Source: Flavobacterium johnsoniae (GTDB lineage: Bacteria; Bacteroidota; Bacteroidia; Flavobacteriales; Flavobacteriaceae). Taken from it: DNA of 64,000 bases. Location of the stretch: contig NZ_CP103794.1 in the NCBI RefSeq assembly GCF_030388325.1, positions 1,364,001 through 1,428,000 of the forward strand. The letters run 5' to 3'. How positions within the stretch are numbered: position 1 is the first letter of the stretch; each line of letters opens with the position of its first letter. The position numbers and the translations under genes were made by a program. Of the stretch, positions 56,797-64,000 are shown piece after piece. The notes under the pieces are model-generated. The model was not told the DNA's origin. It saw nothing but the letters and a program-made list of their open reading frames with translations, and made no database searches.

Positions 56797-57259
56797 TAAA
56801 AATAAAATCTTCATCTCGACGAAAGGAGAAAGTAAAAGCAAACCAATAAAAATTGAGAGTGATTTCCGCAGTTTTTTATGGTGTACAAACTGTTGGTTTT
56901 GCTGGAAATGCTCCTTTCGTCAAGTTGGGGCATTGTTTTGTGTGTTGACAGATGTGTCAAGTTTCGGAACATAATTGTAAATATGCTGACGACTAAATTT
57001 TTATAATTTATAATGCTTTGTAAATTTAACACGTTAAATATATTAATAGAGGTAGTTTTTATAGAATCCGATACCTCATAAATGATTATGATGAAATTCA
57101 CGTATTAATACCTGAAAATCTTTATTTTTTTATAATTCATAGTAATTATGTAATTTAATTAGATATATTTGATCCGTAAAATCAGGTACTTACAAAAAAT
57201 AAAGGTAATTATGTAATGTATTTGGTTTAATTTTCACGAAATTTGAATAACCATCAAAC
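56797..57259. other. 463-bp AT-rich gene-free region
   Basis: No convincing gene. It holds two exact 13-bp direct repeats GTAATTATGTAAT (57142-57154 and 57205-57217), 63 bp apart, and a TATATTTG box at 57164-57171 towards the proteinase gene. The composition is lower in GC than the flanking genes. Confidence 0.6.
57142..57217 (+). promoter_or_regulatory. direct repeats GTAATTATGTAAT upstream of the SDH proteinase
   Basis: Two identical 13-bp copies 63 bp apart (about six helical turns) flank a TATATTTG box; they could be operator sites of a looping regulator. No regulator gene is immediately linked except the XRE gene 670 bp away. Confidence 0.4.
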
Positions 57260-58339
57260 ATGAGTTGGAAAAAAGAAAGAAAGAAAACACCTTTTGACAA
57301 AGCTAGAGAGAAAAACAAACCAGCGGAAAATTCTATGACAGGAAACCCTTCGTTACCTTTATCGAGCCAACTTTTATCAAAAATGGAAGATGGTCGAGAA
57401 TTTGAAAGTTTAACAAAATATCAATTTGCAAGTTTGAATTTAAAAGCTGAAATTCAGGCCGGCATAAAAGAAATTGAAGATATAAGGCAAAGACCTGCTG
57501 TTTGTTTTATGGCAAATACTATATCAGTAGCCGGTAATACGATGATTGAAGATTCGGATGACTTGCCTTTTGAAGAAATGATTTCTTCAATTGATTCTGG
57601 TATAAATGCGATCGATATTATATTGGAAACACCTGGAGGTTTATCCACCACTGTTGCAAAATTTGTAGATAAATTAAGAGCAAGATTTGATCATATTGGT
57701 TTTATTATCTTAAATAAGGCGATGAGTGCTGGCACAATGTTTGTGATGTCGGGAGATGAAATTGTGATGACAGGTAGTTCGCAAATTGGTCCCATTGATC
57801 CGCAAGTTAGAAGAATGAATGGAACATTTTTGCCTGCTCAATCTATTTTATATTTAATTGAAGAAGTAAAAAAGAGAGGGAATGACAATATTGCCAAGGG
57901 GAAGCCAATTGATTGGACAGATCAATTTTTGATAAATGGCATAGATAGAATTGAAGCAGGGAATGCTATGATTATGAGTTCAAAGTCTATAGATATGGTT
58001 GAGAATTATTTAGATAAATATAAATTTAAAGAATGGACAACTCATAAAGATGGTTCTCCTGTCACGGTTGTTGAGAAAAAAGAGAGAGCTAATGAAATTG
58101 CTAAATTACTTTGCAATCATGAAAAATGGAAAGATCATGGATATGCAATTGATAGAATTACAGCATGGGAGGTTTGTCAATTAAAAATTACTCATTCAGA
58201 AAATATTTCAGGAATGGATAGAGCAATGAAGCGAATGTGGGCTTTAATGTATTATCTTTTTCTAAATACACAGATACAAAAAGTTTACGTTTCATCAAAT
58301 TATGGGATAATAAGAACTTTTAAAACGATTACTAAATAA
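57260..58339 (+). CDS. SDH family Clp-fold serine proteinase
   Basis: A 359-residue cytoplasmic protein of the serine dehydrogenase proteinase (SDH_sah) family, related to SppA/ClpP. The core is IDIILETPGGLSTTVAKFVDKLR (PGG at 125-127), then FIILNKAMSAGTMFVMSGDEIVMTG with Ser156 in the nucleophile position, and SQIGPIDPQVRRM. The N-terminus is basic (KKERKKTPFDKAREKNKP), no signal peptide. Unlike membrane SppA, no transmembrane helix is seen. A small acidic gene follows after 10 bp. Its targets are unknown; proteins of this family occur sporadically in mobile or defence regions. Confidence 0.85.
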   Translation: MSWKKERKKTPFDKAREKNKPAENSMTGNPSLPLSSQLLSKMEDGREFESLTKYQFASLNLKAEIQAGIKEIEDIRQRPAVCFMANTISVAGNTMIEDSDDLPFEEMISSIDSGINAIDIILETPGGLSTTVAKFVDKLRARFDHIGFIILNKAMSAGTMFVMSGDEIVMTGSSQIGPIDPQVRRMNGTFLPAQSILYLIEEVKKRGNDNIAKGKPIDWTDQFLINGIDRIEAGNAMIMSSKSIDMVENYLDKYKFKEWTTHKDGSPVTVVEKKERANEIAKLLCNHEKWKDHGYAIDRITAWEVCQLKITHSENISGMDRAMKRMWALMYYLFLNTQIQKVYVSSNYGIIRTFKTITK

Positions 58340-58349
58340 AAATTAAATT

Positions 58350-58544
58350 ATGGAAACAAAAAATCAAATTTTAAAAACTCTAGGTTTTAGTGATGAGTTT
58401 ATTGCTCAAATTAATGCCTCAAATAAATTTGTGTGCCATGAACCTCAAGCAGATTTTGAAATGACTTCTGTTGAAACTGAAGATTTTACTGATTTAATTA
58501 TTGAAGAAGTAGATTCTCCTTTTAAAAGTGAAATTATTCTTTAG
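58350..58544 (+). CDS. small acidic protein downstream of the SDH proteinase
   Basis: A 64-residue acidic protein (TSVETEDFTDLIIEEVDS) starting METKNQILKTLGFSDEFI, 10 bp behind the proteinase gene and followed by a terminator, so the two form an operon. No family recognised; it may be an adaptor or substrate of the proteinase, but that is inference. Confidence 0.65.
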   Translation: METKNQILKTLGFSDEFIAQINASNKFVCHEPQADFEMTSVETEDFTDLIIEEVDSPFKSEIIL

Positions 58545-58560
58545 AATTCTCATTATAATT

Positions 58561-58592
58561 GAAGAAAGCCACTTATTTTAAGTGGCTTCTTT
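58561..58592 (+). terminator. terminator after the proteinase operon
   Basis: AAGCCACTTA/TAAGTGGCTT with short T-rich loop, A-rich before and CTTTGTTTT after. Confidence 0.8.
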
Positions 58593-58671
58593 GTTTTATA
58601 CTCTATATAGTTTAAGTCGTTTAGGGTTGTATTTTAAAAACATGAAGTAAAAATATCAAACATAATAAAAC

Positions 58672-58707
58672 AAAAAAGCTTCTGAAAAAATATTCAGAAG
58701 CTTTTTT
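58672..58707 (-). terminator. terminator after tRNA-Leu
   Basis: Perfect 15-bp stem AAAAAAGCTTCTGAA / TTCAGAAGCTTTTTT with AAAATA loop, adjacent to the 3' end of the tRNA on the minus strand; could also stop plus-strand transcripts. Confidence 0.88.
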
Positions 58708-58709
58708 AG

Positions 58710-58791
58710 TGCGGATAATAGGACTCGAACCTACACGCCTTGCGGCACCAGATCCTAAGTCTGGCATGTCTACCAATTTCACCATATCCGC
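58710..58791 (-). tRNA. tRNA-Leu (TAG)
   Basis: An 82-nt class II tRNA: acceptor GCGGATA/TATCCGC, anticodon loop CTTAGGA with TAG, long variable arm TGCCGCAAGGCGT, T-arm with GGTTCGAGTCC, discriminator A. CCA not encoded. Confidence 0.96.
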
Positions 58792-58804
58792 GGAATTGTG
58801 GGTG

Positions 58805-58833
58805 CAAAGATAAGCATACTTTCCAATTATCAA
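58805..58833 (-). promoter_or_regulatory. promoter of tRNA-Leu (TTG-N18-TATCTTTG)
   Basis: On the minus strand TTG (58833-58831) and TATCTTTG (58812-58805) are 18 bp apart, 13 bp before the tRNA. The -7 box equals that of the first tRNA-Asp. Confidence 0.75.
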
Positions 58834-58900
58834 AGACTTTTTTCAAAATTTTTTTTAATTCTCTTTTTTGTACTTTTGGTTTTCTATAAAAATAATTTAA

Positions 58901-60289
58901 ATGGAAAATATTAAGTCCTACGTTCAACAACATAAAGATCGGTTTATCAACGAATTGATCGAATTATTAAAAATTCCGTCGGTAAGTGCCGACACTGCAT
59001 ATTCTCAAGATGTTATTGACACAGCAGAGGCTGTAAAAGAAAGTTTATCAAAAGCAGGATGCGATTATGTCGAAACTTGCGACACTCCAGGTTATCCAAT
59101 TATCTACGGAGAGAAAATTATAGATCCAAATCTTCCAACGGTTTTAGTTTACGGTCACTACGACGTACAACCGCCAGATCCATTAGAATTATGGACTTCG
59201 CCACCTTTCGAACCCGTTATCAAAACTACAGATATTCACCCAGAAGGCGCCATCTTTGCGCGTGGAGCGTGTGACGACAAAGGTCAGATGTACATGCACG
59301 TAAAAGCGTTAGAATATATGGTGCAAAATAATAATTTGCCTTGCAACGTAAAATTCATGATCGAGGGAGAAGAAGAAGTAGGTTCGGCAAGTTTGGCTTG
59401 GTTTGTAGAACGCAATCAGGAAAAACTGAAAAACGACGTAATCTTGATTTCAGATACAGGAATGATTTCTAACCAACAACCGTCTATCACAACAGGTTTA
59501 AGAGGTTTGAGTTATGTTGAAGTAGAAGTTACAGGTCCGAACCGCGATTTGCATTCTGGTTTATACGGTGGAGCTGTGGCGAACCCAATTAATATTTTGG
59601 CAAAAATGATTGCTTCTCTTCATGACGAAAACAATCATATCACGATTCCAGGATTCTACGATAAAGTTCAGGAATTATCTGCAGAAGAAAGAGCTGAAAT
59701 GGCAAAAGCGCCTTTTAGTTTAGAAAAATATAAAAATGCTTTAAACATTGCTGATGTTTATGGCGAAAAAGGTTATGTAACAAACGAACGCAACTCAATT
59801 CGTCCGACTTTAGACGTAAACGGAATCTGGGGCGGTTATACTGGCGAAGGTGCAAAAACGGTTATTGCGAGCAAAGCTTTTGCTAAAATCTCGATGCGTT
59901 TAGTTCCAAATCAGGAATGGGAAGAGATTACAGAACTTTTCACTAAACATTTTACAAGTATTGCGCCAGCCGGAGTTACTGTAAAAGTAACGCCGCATCA
60001 CGGTGGTCAAGGTTATGTAACGCCAATTGATAGTATTGGTTATCAGGCGGCAAATAAAGCCTATACAGAAACGTTTGGAGTTCCAGCAATTCCGGTTCGT
60101 TCTGGAGGAAGTATTCCGATTGTAGCTTTGTTTGAAAAAGAATTAAAAAGTAAAACAATCTTAATGGGATTTGGTTTGGATTCTGATGCTATTCATTCGC
60201 CAAATGAACATTTCGGAATCTTTAATTACTTGAAAGGAATTGAAACTATTCCGTTGTTTTACAAGTATTTTGTGGAGCTTTCTAAGTAG
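58901..60289 (+). CDS. M20 family dipeptidase
   Basis: A 462-residue cytoplasmic zinc dipeptidase of the PepV/CNDP group. Metal-site motifs are VLVYGHYDVQPPDP (His and Asp), FARGACDDKGQMYMHVKA and FMIEGEEEVGSASL, with a last His in SDAIHSPNEHFG. The lid domain includes GPNRDLHSGLYGGAVANP. It has a TACTTTTG box at 58871-58878. Full length and intact; hydrolyses dipeptides. Confidence 0.95.
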   Translation: MENIKSYVQQHKDRFINELIELLKIPSVSADTAYSQDVIDTAEAVKESLSKAGCDYVETCDTPGYPIIYGEKIIDPNLPTVLVYGHYDVQPPDPLELWTSPPFEPVIKTTDIHPEGAIFARGACDDKGQMYMHVKALEYMVQNNNLPCNVKFMIEGEEEVGSASLAWFVERNQEKLKNDVILISDTGMISNQQPSITTGLRGLSYVEVEVTGPNRDLHSGLYGGAVANPINILAKMIASLHDENNHITIPGFYDKVQELSAEERAEMAKAPFSLEKYKNALNIADVYGEKGYVTNERNSIRPTLDVNGIWGGYTGEGAKTVIASKAFAKISMRLVPNQEWEEITELFTKHFTSIAPAGVTVKVTPHHGGQGYVTPIDSIGYQAANKAYTETFGVPAIPVRSGGSIPIVALFEKELKSKTILMGFGLDSDAIHSPNEHFGIFNYLKGIETIPLFYKYFVELSK

Positions 60290-60674
60290 TTTTTTTAACC
60301 GCAAAGAGCGCTAAGAATTTACGCAAAGTTCGCTAAGATTTTTTTTAAGTAAGATTTATAAAAGTTCGCAAAGCTTTATCATATAGCTTTGCGAACTTTG
60401 CATTTGTATGCATAATCTTAAAAAGAAACCTTGCGTTCTTTGCGTTTAAATTTTTCTCACTATAAATTCGTTCAGAAATGAGCGGATTTTTTCATTTTTA
60501 TAGGTTTTAAATTTTATTTTTTTAATGTTAAAATTTTAATATTGACTTTGTGATTTGTTAGGTAAATTAAGTTAAATTTGATTTTATTATCATTATGCCC
60601 CTTTTGATATTGAATATTATTCTTTTTTGAAAAACTTTCTAATGTTATTTTAATGTTGATTTTAATATTGAACA
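60290..60674. other. 385-bp intergenic region
   Basis: No gene. The left part is repeat element B (60297-60450); the remainder is very AT-rich leader DNA before the glycosyltransferase gene. Confidence 0.65.
60297..60450. repeat. 150-bp CGCAAAG element, copy B
   Basis: Core arms AAAGTTCGCAAAGCT (60361-60375) and AGCTTTGCGAACTTT (60385-60399) are exact; flanks aaccgcaaagagcgctaaga and ccttgcgttctttgcgttta match copy A (47979-48127) in order, including aagtaagatttataaaagtt. Confidence 0.85.
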
Positions 60675-61775
60675 ATGAACTTAATTGAAAAAAAAATTAG
60701 ATTTACGCCAATAGCATATACTAGATATCTTAAAGGAATAAAAAAATCACATGCCATGTTTCGCGAGGGAGACATTTTAGATTATCTTGCTGTAAAATCA
60801 TGGCAGGTTGCTCCCGGAAACACTACAATTTCGCCAAAAGCTTTTTTTCTAGACGGACAATTAGATCGTATTACGGGTACGGCCTATACAAATGATCCGT
60901 TTAAGGAAATGCATGGTGGTTTTGAGGTTGAACATGACGAAACACGTGCTTATAAGCTCAAAGATATCTGGATGATTAATGGTTTTATTTATAAAGGACT
61001 TCATAATTTTAGACTTCATCCAGCTTTTCAGCTTTCTAATAGAATGAATTATTTTCCGCAAATTTTAATTGATACGGAAATAGATAATGCTTCACTTTAT
61101 AGTACTTCTGAAGGGAATCAGTTTTTTGGTCTTTGGCTTACAGATGATTGTACAAACTATAAATTGGCAGCCGAAGAAGGAACTCCAGTAACTACCAATA
61201 TTTTTACAAGTCCTCATATGTTTGAATATGAGAGATTATTGGGTATGAATCCTTATAAAACTAATGGAGCCTATATAAAAAACGCCGTATTTATTGATGA
61301 TGATTGGGGTAATAATAATAAAAAACATGAATTATTTGATGAAAATAAAGCCTCATTGTTATCAAATTTTCAAGGTTATTCTCGCCATCCTGGAGTATTT
61401 ATATTGCGCCGCAATTCGGGAAAAACTCGAATAATGTTAAATGAAATCGAAATTGCAGAAAGGTTACGAGATCAATACGGATTTAAAATTGTAGATGTTA
61501 CTAAGCAAACTGTACATGAGATTATTACAGCTTGTGTAGGCGCTAAAATTGTTATTGGAATTGAAGGAAGTCATCTTATGCACGGATTGATGGTGCTTGA
61601 GCCAGGAACATCTGTTTTAACATTCCAGCCTCCTAATCGCTTCTGCGGAGTTCTAAAAATAACTACTGATATGCAAAACCTAAACTATAGTTTTGTTGTT
61701 GGAATTCAAAAAGAAGAAGATTTTTATGTTGATTTTGAAGAGGTTCAAAAAACTTTAGAATTGCTTCCTTTTTAG
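60675..61775 (+). CDS. glycosyltransferase family 61 protein
   Basis: A 366-residue protein with the GT61 (DUF563) C-terminal fold: VFILRRNSGKTRIMLNEIEIAERL, TKQTVHEIITACVGAKIVIG and the signature IEGSHLMHGLMVLEPG, then FQPPNRFCG. The N-terminal 180 residues are a family-variable domain. Such enzymes add sugars to glycans or lipids; no polysaccharide cluster is adjacent, so the acceptor is unknown. No signal peptide. Upstream DNA is unusually AT-rich, and the gene may be acquired. Confidence 0.85.
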   Translation: MNLIEKKIRFTPIAYTRYLKGIKKSHAMFREGDILDYLAVKSWQVAPGNTTISPKAFFLDGQLDRITGTAYTNDPFKEMHGGFEVEHDETRAYKLKDIWMINGFIYKGLHNFRLHPAFQLSNRMNYFPQILIDTEIDNASLYSTSEGNQFFGLWLTDDCTNYKLAAEEGTPVTTNIFTSPHMFEYERLLGMNPYKTNGAYIKNAVFIDDDWGNNNKKHELFDENKASLLSNFQGYSRHPGVFILRRNSGKTRIMLNEIEIAERLRDQYGFKIVDVTKQTVHEIITACVGAKIVIGIEGSHLMHGLMVLEPGTSVLTFQPPNRFCGVLKITTDMQNLNYSFVVGIQKEEDFYVDFEEVQKTLELLPF

Positions 61776-61936
61776 AGGTTCAAAATGGCAAATTAACAAA
61801 GATTCAGAGGGCTTATTAGTTTTTTTAAGAAACAATTTATTTTATTAATTCTCATTTTTATCGTTTTTAATCAATTAGAGAAACTGTCTATTTGATTGGT
61901 TATTTGTTTTTTAAATTAAAAAAAGAAAACTTTTTC

Positions 61937-61966
61937 TTGCTTTTTTAGAATTTAATTCTACATTTG
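61937..61966 (+). promoter_or_regulatory. promoter of the BlaI/BlaR1 cassette (TTG-N19-TACATTTG)
   Basis: -33 TTG 61937-61939 and -7 TACATTTG 61959-61966, spacing 19 bp. The -7 box lies inside the first BlaI-like dyad, so repressor binding would block it. Confidence 0.75.
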
Positions 61967-61990
61967 TAGAGTTGAATCTATAATTGTAGA
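61957..61990. promoter_or_regulatory. two BlaI-like operator dyads
   Basis: TCTACATTTGTAGA (61957-61970) is a perfect 6-2-6 dyad and TCTATAATTGTAGA (61977-61990) has one mismatch. The centres are 20 bp apart, so both lie on the same DNA face; the second ends 6 bp before the start codon. The TACA/TGTA core is that recognised by BlaI/MecI repressors, and blaI is the second gene of this cassette. Confidence 0.75.
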
Positions 61991-61996
61991 ATTGAA

Positions 61997-62419
61997 ATGT
62001 TTAGAAAAATACTTTTTTCAATAATCTTATTATCTTTTTTCGGATGCAAATCGAAGCTTATTAATCAGAAAATCGATAAAAAGAGAGAAGGGAAATGGGT
62101 TGATATTTATGTTCAGGATAGTATAGAATATAAATCGATCGAATTTTATAAAAATGATCAGCCTGTCAAAAAATGGAAAACTTTTATAAACGGAAAACTT
62201 TACAAATTAGAAAAATATAAAAACGGAATCTGTATTGTAAAAAATTATTACGAAAACGGAAAACTGGAATCGAAAGGGAAAACCAAATTAGAAATAAGCG
62301 ACACAGAATCGCATTGGTTTTATTTTGGAGAATGGAAATTTTACTCCGATAAAGGAAAATTATTTCAGATTAGAAAATATGAAAAAGGAGAATTGATCTC
62401 TGAAAATACTATAGAATAA
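61997..62419 (+). CDS. lipoprotein, MORN/YwqK-like, first gene of the Bla-type cassette
   Basis: A 140-residue lipoprotein (LLSFFGCKS, Cys17). The mature part has repeated aromatic strands of the MORN/YwqK type: GKWVDIYVQDSIEYKSIEFYKNDQPVKKWKTF, KLYKLEKYKNGICIVKNYYENGKLESKG and GEWKFYSDKGKLFQIRKYEKGELI. It takes the place a beta-lactamase would have in a bla operon. The ATG is 6 bp after the second dyad. Function unknown; it may be part of the signal-sensing or response. Confidence 0.8.
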   Translation: MFRKILFSIILLSFFGCKSKLINQKIDKKREGKWVDIYVQDSIEYKSIEFYKNDQPVKKWKTFINGKLYKLEKYKNGICIVKNYYENGKLESKGKTKLEISDTESHWFYFGEWKFYSDKGKLFQIRKYEKGELISENTIE

Positions 62420-62456
62420 AAAACTCAGAATCTTAGCAACTTAGAACCTTAAAAAA

Positions 62457-62828
62457 ATGCAATTATCAAATTCAGAAGAACAATTAATGGAGTATTTATG
62501 GAAGCTAGAAAAAGCTTTTATGAAAGATTTGCTTGATGCATATCCAGAACCTAAACCTGCAACGACAACGGTCGCGACTTTATTAAAACGAATGATCGGA
62601 AAGAATTTTGTAGCGTATAACGAATTCGGAAATTCGAGAGAATATTATCCTTTGGTGAAAAAAACAGATTATTTCTCCAAACACGTAAAAGGATTGATTA
62701 GTAGTTTCTTTAATAATTCGGCTTCGCAATTTGCTTCTTTTTTTACAACCGAAACCAATTTGTCGGCTTCGGAATTGGAAGATCTTAAAAAAATAATTGA
62801 TTCAGAAATTCAAAAAAAGAAAAAATGA
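62457..62828 (+). CDS. blaI: BlaI/MecI family transcriptional repressor
   Basis: A 123-residue winged-helix repressor: LSNSEEQLMEYLWKLEKAFMKDLLDAYPEPKPATTTVATLLKRMIGKNFVAY with the DNA-recognition helix in TTTVATLLKRM, then the wing GNSREYYPLV, and a C-terminal dimerisation helix. The sequence SSFFNNSASQFASFF is the region normally cleaved by BlaR1-type proteases. Its stop overlaps the start of the M56 gene (ATGA). It likely represses its own operon at the dyads upstream. Confidence 0.93.
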   Translation: MQLSNSEEQLMEYLWKLEKAFMKDLLDAYPEPKPATTTVATLLKRMIGKNFVAYNEFGNSREYYPLVKKTDYFSKHVKGLISSFFNNSASQFASFFTTETNLSASELEDLKKIIDSEIQKKKK

Positions 62829-64000
62829 TAGACTTTTTTATAAAATCGACGATTGCATTGTGCGTACTTCTGGGAGTTTATTATTTACTTTTAGAAAAAG
62901 AAAAATTTCATCAGTTTAATAGGTTTTTCTTGGTTTTTAGTATTCTATTTTCTTTTGTACTGCCTTTTATTACAATAGAAATTGTACAAGAAGTGGTAAG
63001 CACAGCAAACAGTACCGTGGTAGTTCCTGGTGCGATTACTGCAAATGTTGTAAAAGATGAGGTTTCGATCTACTTGATTTGCGCTTGGTTTTTGTATGGA
63101 ATAGTGACAACACTTTTGTTTTGCAGATTTGCGATCAACTTACTTAAGTTGATTAAAAAATCAAAATCGGGTGTAAAAATAAAACATCAAAATGCAACAT
63201 TGGTTTTGTTGCAAGAGCAGACATTGCCCTATACTTTTCTAAACACCATTTTCATAAATGAATTGGAGTATCAAAATAATAAAATAGAAACAGAATTATT
63301 TACACACGAGCTAATTCACGTAAATCAGAAACATTCTCTTGATATTATATTGATTGAAGTCATTAAGAATGTTTTTTGGTTCAACCCAATTTTTATTTTT
63401 TATAAAAAAGCTATACAACTAAATCATGAATTTCTTGCCGATGAAAAAGTTGTAAAATCACATAAAAATGTTTCGTTTTACCAGAATTTGCTGCTGTCTA
63501 AAGCGAATCAAAATCCAGTATATTACTTGGCCAGTAATTTGAACTATTCTGTAACTAAAAAAAGATTAATTATGATGACAACCACAACATCTCCTTCTAG
63601 GGGATTATTTAAAAAGACAATTCTTTTACCATTGTTTACTGGACTTGTTTATTTTTTATGCACTAAAACAGTAGCTCAAGAAATAAAAACAAATAATGAA
63701 ACTGCTTCCCAAAAGAGATCTTATTCAAATTATTACGACAAGACAACTTTTAAAATAAAGAATGATAAAGGTGTTGTAGTAGCAGAGAAAAAATACAAAG
63801 ATCTTACACTGGCTGAAAAAAAGGTCGTGCCAAATGTACTTGAGGGATTAAAATTTCCTCCAACTAAAGAGGAGATGGCTGCGAAAATCGAAAAAGGAGG
63901 CCCAGAAACGGTAGAGATTGATGTATATGATCCAAAAAATCAAAAAGTTAAAAAAGAGGAAGGAACTATTTATAAAACAGTAGATTTAACTGAAAACCCA
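62825..64000 (+). CDS. BlaR1-type M56 metallopeptidase sensor, 3'-truncated
   Basis: The frame is open from ATG 62825 to the window end (392 codons seen, no stop). Helices MIDFFIKSTIALCVLLGVYYLL, FNRFFLVFSILFSFVLPFIT and SIYLICAWFLYGIVTTLLF are followed by the zinc protease domain: FTHELIHVNQKH (HELIH 161-165) and NHEFLADEKVV (Glu in 202-207), then a further helix (KKTILLPLFTGLVYFLCT) and a polar tail. BlaR1 relatives sense a signal and cleave BlaI. Here the sensor tail does not look like a penicillin-binding domain in the visible part (a lysine-rich, TonB-C-like region may follow). Coupled to blaI by a 4-bp overlap. Confidence 0.9.
   Translation, partial: MIDFFIKSTIALCVLLGVYYLLLEKEKFHQFNRFFLVFSILFSFVLPFITIEIVQEVVSTANSTVVVPGAITANVVKDEVSIYLICAWFLYGIVTTLLFCRFAINLLKLIKKSKSGVKIKHQNATLVLLQEQTLPYTFLNTIFINELEYQNNKIETELFTHELIHVNQKHSLDIILIEVIKNVFWFNPIFIFYKKAIQLNHEFLADEKVVKSHKNVSFYQNLLLSKANQNPVYYLASNLNYSVTKKRLIMMTTTTSPSRGLFKKTILLPLFTGLVYFLCTKTVAQEIKTNNETASQKRSYSNYYDKTTFKIKNDKGVVVAEKKYKDLTLAEKKVVPNVLEGLKFPPTKEEMAAKIEKGGPETVEIDVYDPKNQKVKKEEGTIYKTVDLTENP

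Noticed and set aside
56811..57101. A 96-codon frame on the minus strand in the gene-free stretch
   Set aside because: Composition is low-complexity I/S/N, no promoter or conserved motif; it looks like chance in AT-rich DNA.
58621..58933. Frames across the tRNA-Leu
   Set aside because: They read the antisense or sense of the tRNA and its terminator; not protein genes.

Overview
The window is 64 kb of an AT-rich chromosome that looks like Flavobacterium or a close relative (Bacteroidota). This is read from several marks: a fused murF-alr gene, a TonB receptor with a carboxypeptidase-like plug extension, GxxS/C lipoproteins, M1 and S9 exported peptidases, promoters of the Bacteroidota type (TTG-N18/20-TAnnTTTG) and almost no Shine-Dalgarno sequences. 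The genus call is inference. No phage, insertion sequence, rRNA operon or CRISPR array was seen.

Layout. 1-5.1 kb: the 3' part of dnaE, an outer-membrane barrel protein and a Gfo/Idh/MocA oxidoreductase. 5.3-11.9 kb: a secreted prolyl oligopeptidase, a ZnuD-like TonB receptor with a His/Cys-rich small exported protein (probably metal uptake), a barrel protein and a membrane protein. 12-19.2 kb: housekeeping genes (murF-alr, mscL, asd, a ferredoxin, a NifU-domain protein and the Mrp/ApbC Fe-S carrier). 19.7-28.9 kb: a YcbB-type L,D-transpeptidase, then an export locus of MacB/FtsX permease, ATPase and HlyD-type adaptor, divergent from a sigma-54 activator and its histidine kinase. The divergent gap carries a sigma-54-like -24/-12 promoter and two 14-bp dyads that look like activator sites.

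29-34.5 kb: an alkyltransferase-like DNA-repair protein, a LysE-type exporter, trmB, amt, an NTF2-like protein, a lipoprotein with three copies of an unusual His/Cys motif, and a ribosome-hibernation factor. 34.6-38.5 kb: an HNH nuclease translationally coupled to a small acidic protein, then an AsmA-like gene broken by one in-frame stop codon. 38.7-47.1 kb: trxA, a TPR histidine kinase/LytTR regulator pair, two lipoproteins, an M1 aminopeptidase and a DUF58 protein. 47.1-53.3 kb: two tRNA-Asp genes, then an AraC regulator next to a TolC/EmrA/MFS tripartite efflux operon.

53.6-58.6 kb is the most accessory-looking part: a HAD phosphatase, a lipoprotein, an HExxH peptidase, an XRE regulator divergent from a small orphan, a long gene-free stretch and an SDH-type Clp-fold proteinase with a small acidic partner. 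58.7-64 kb: tRNA-Leu(TAG), an M20 dipeptidase, a GT61 glycosyltransferase and a BlaI/BlaR1-type cassette whose promoter is covered by two BlaI-like dyads; the last gene runs off the window.

Intergenic DNA is rich in several families of imperfect palindromes (GTCATTCCGAGGAACGAGG, CCACAGATTAAAA, CGCAGATTTGGCAGATT, CGCAAAGTCGCAGAG and GCTTTAGCTGGAGG types). They recur between unrelated genes and are the main repeated structure of the window. All function calls come from reading the translated sequence; no database search was run.
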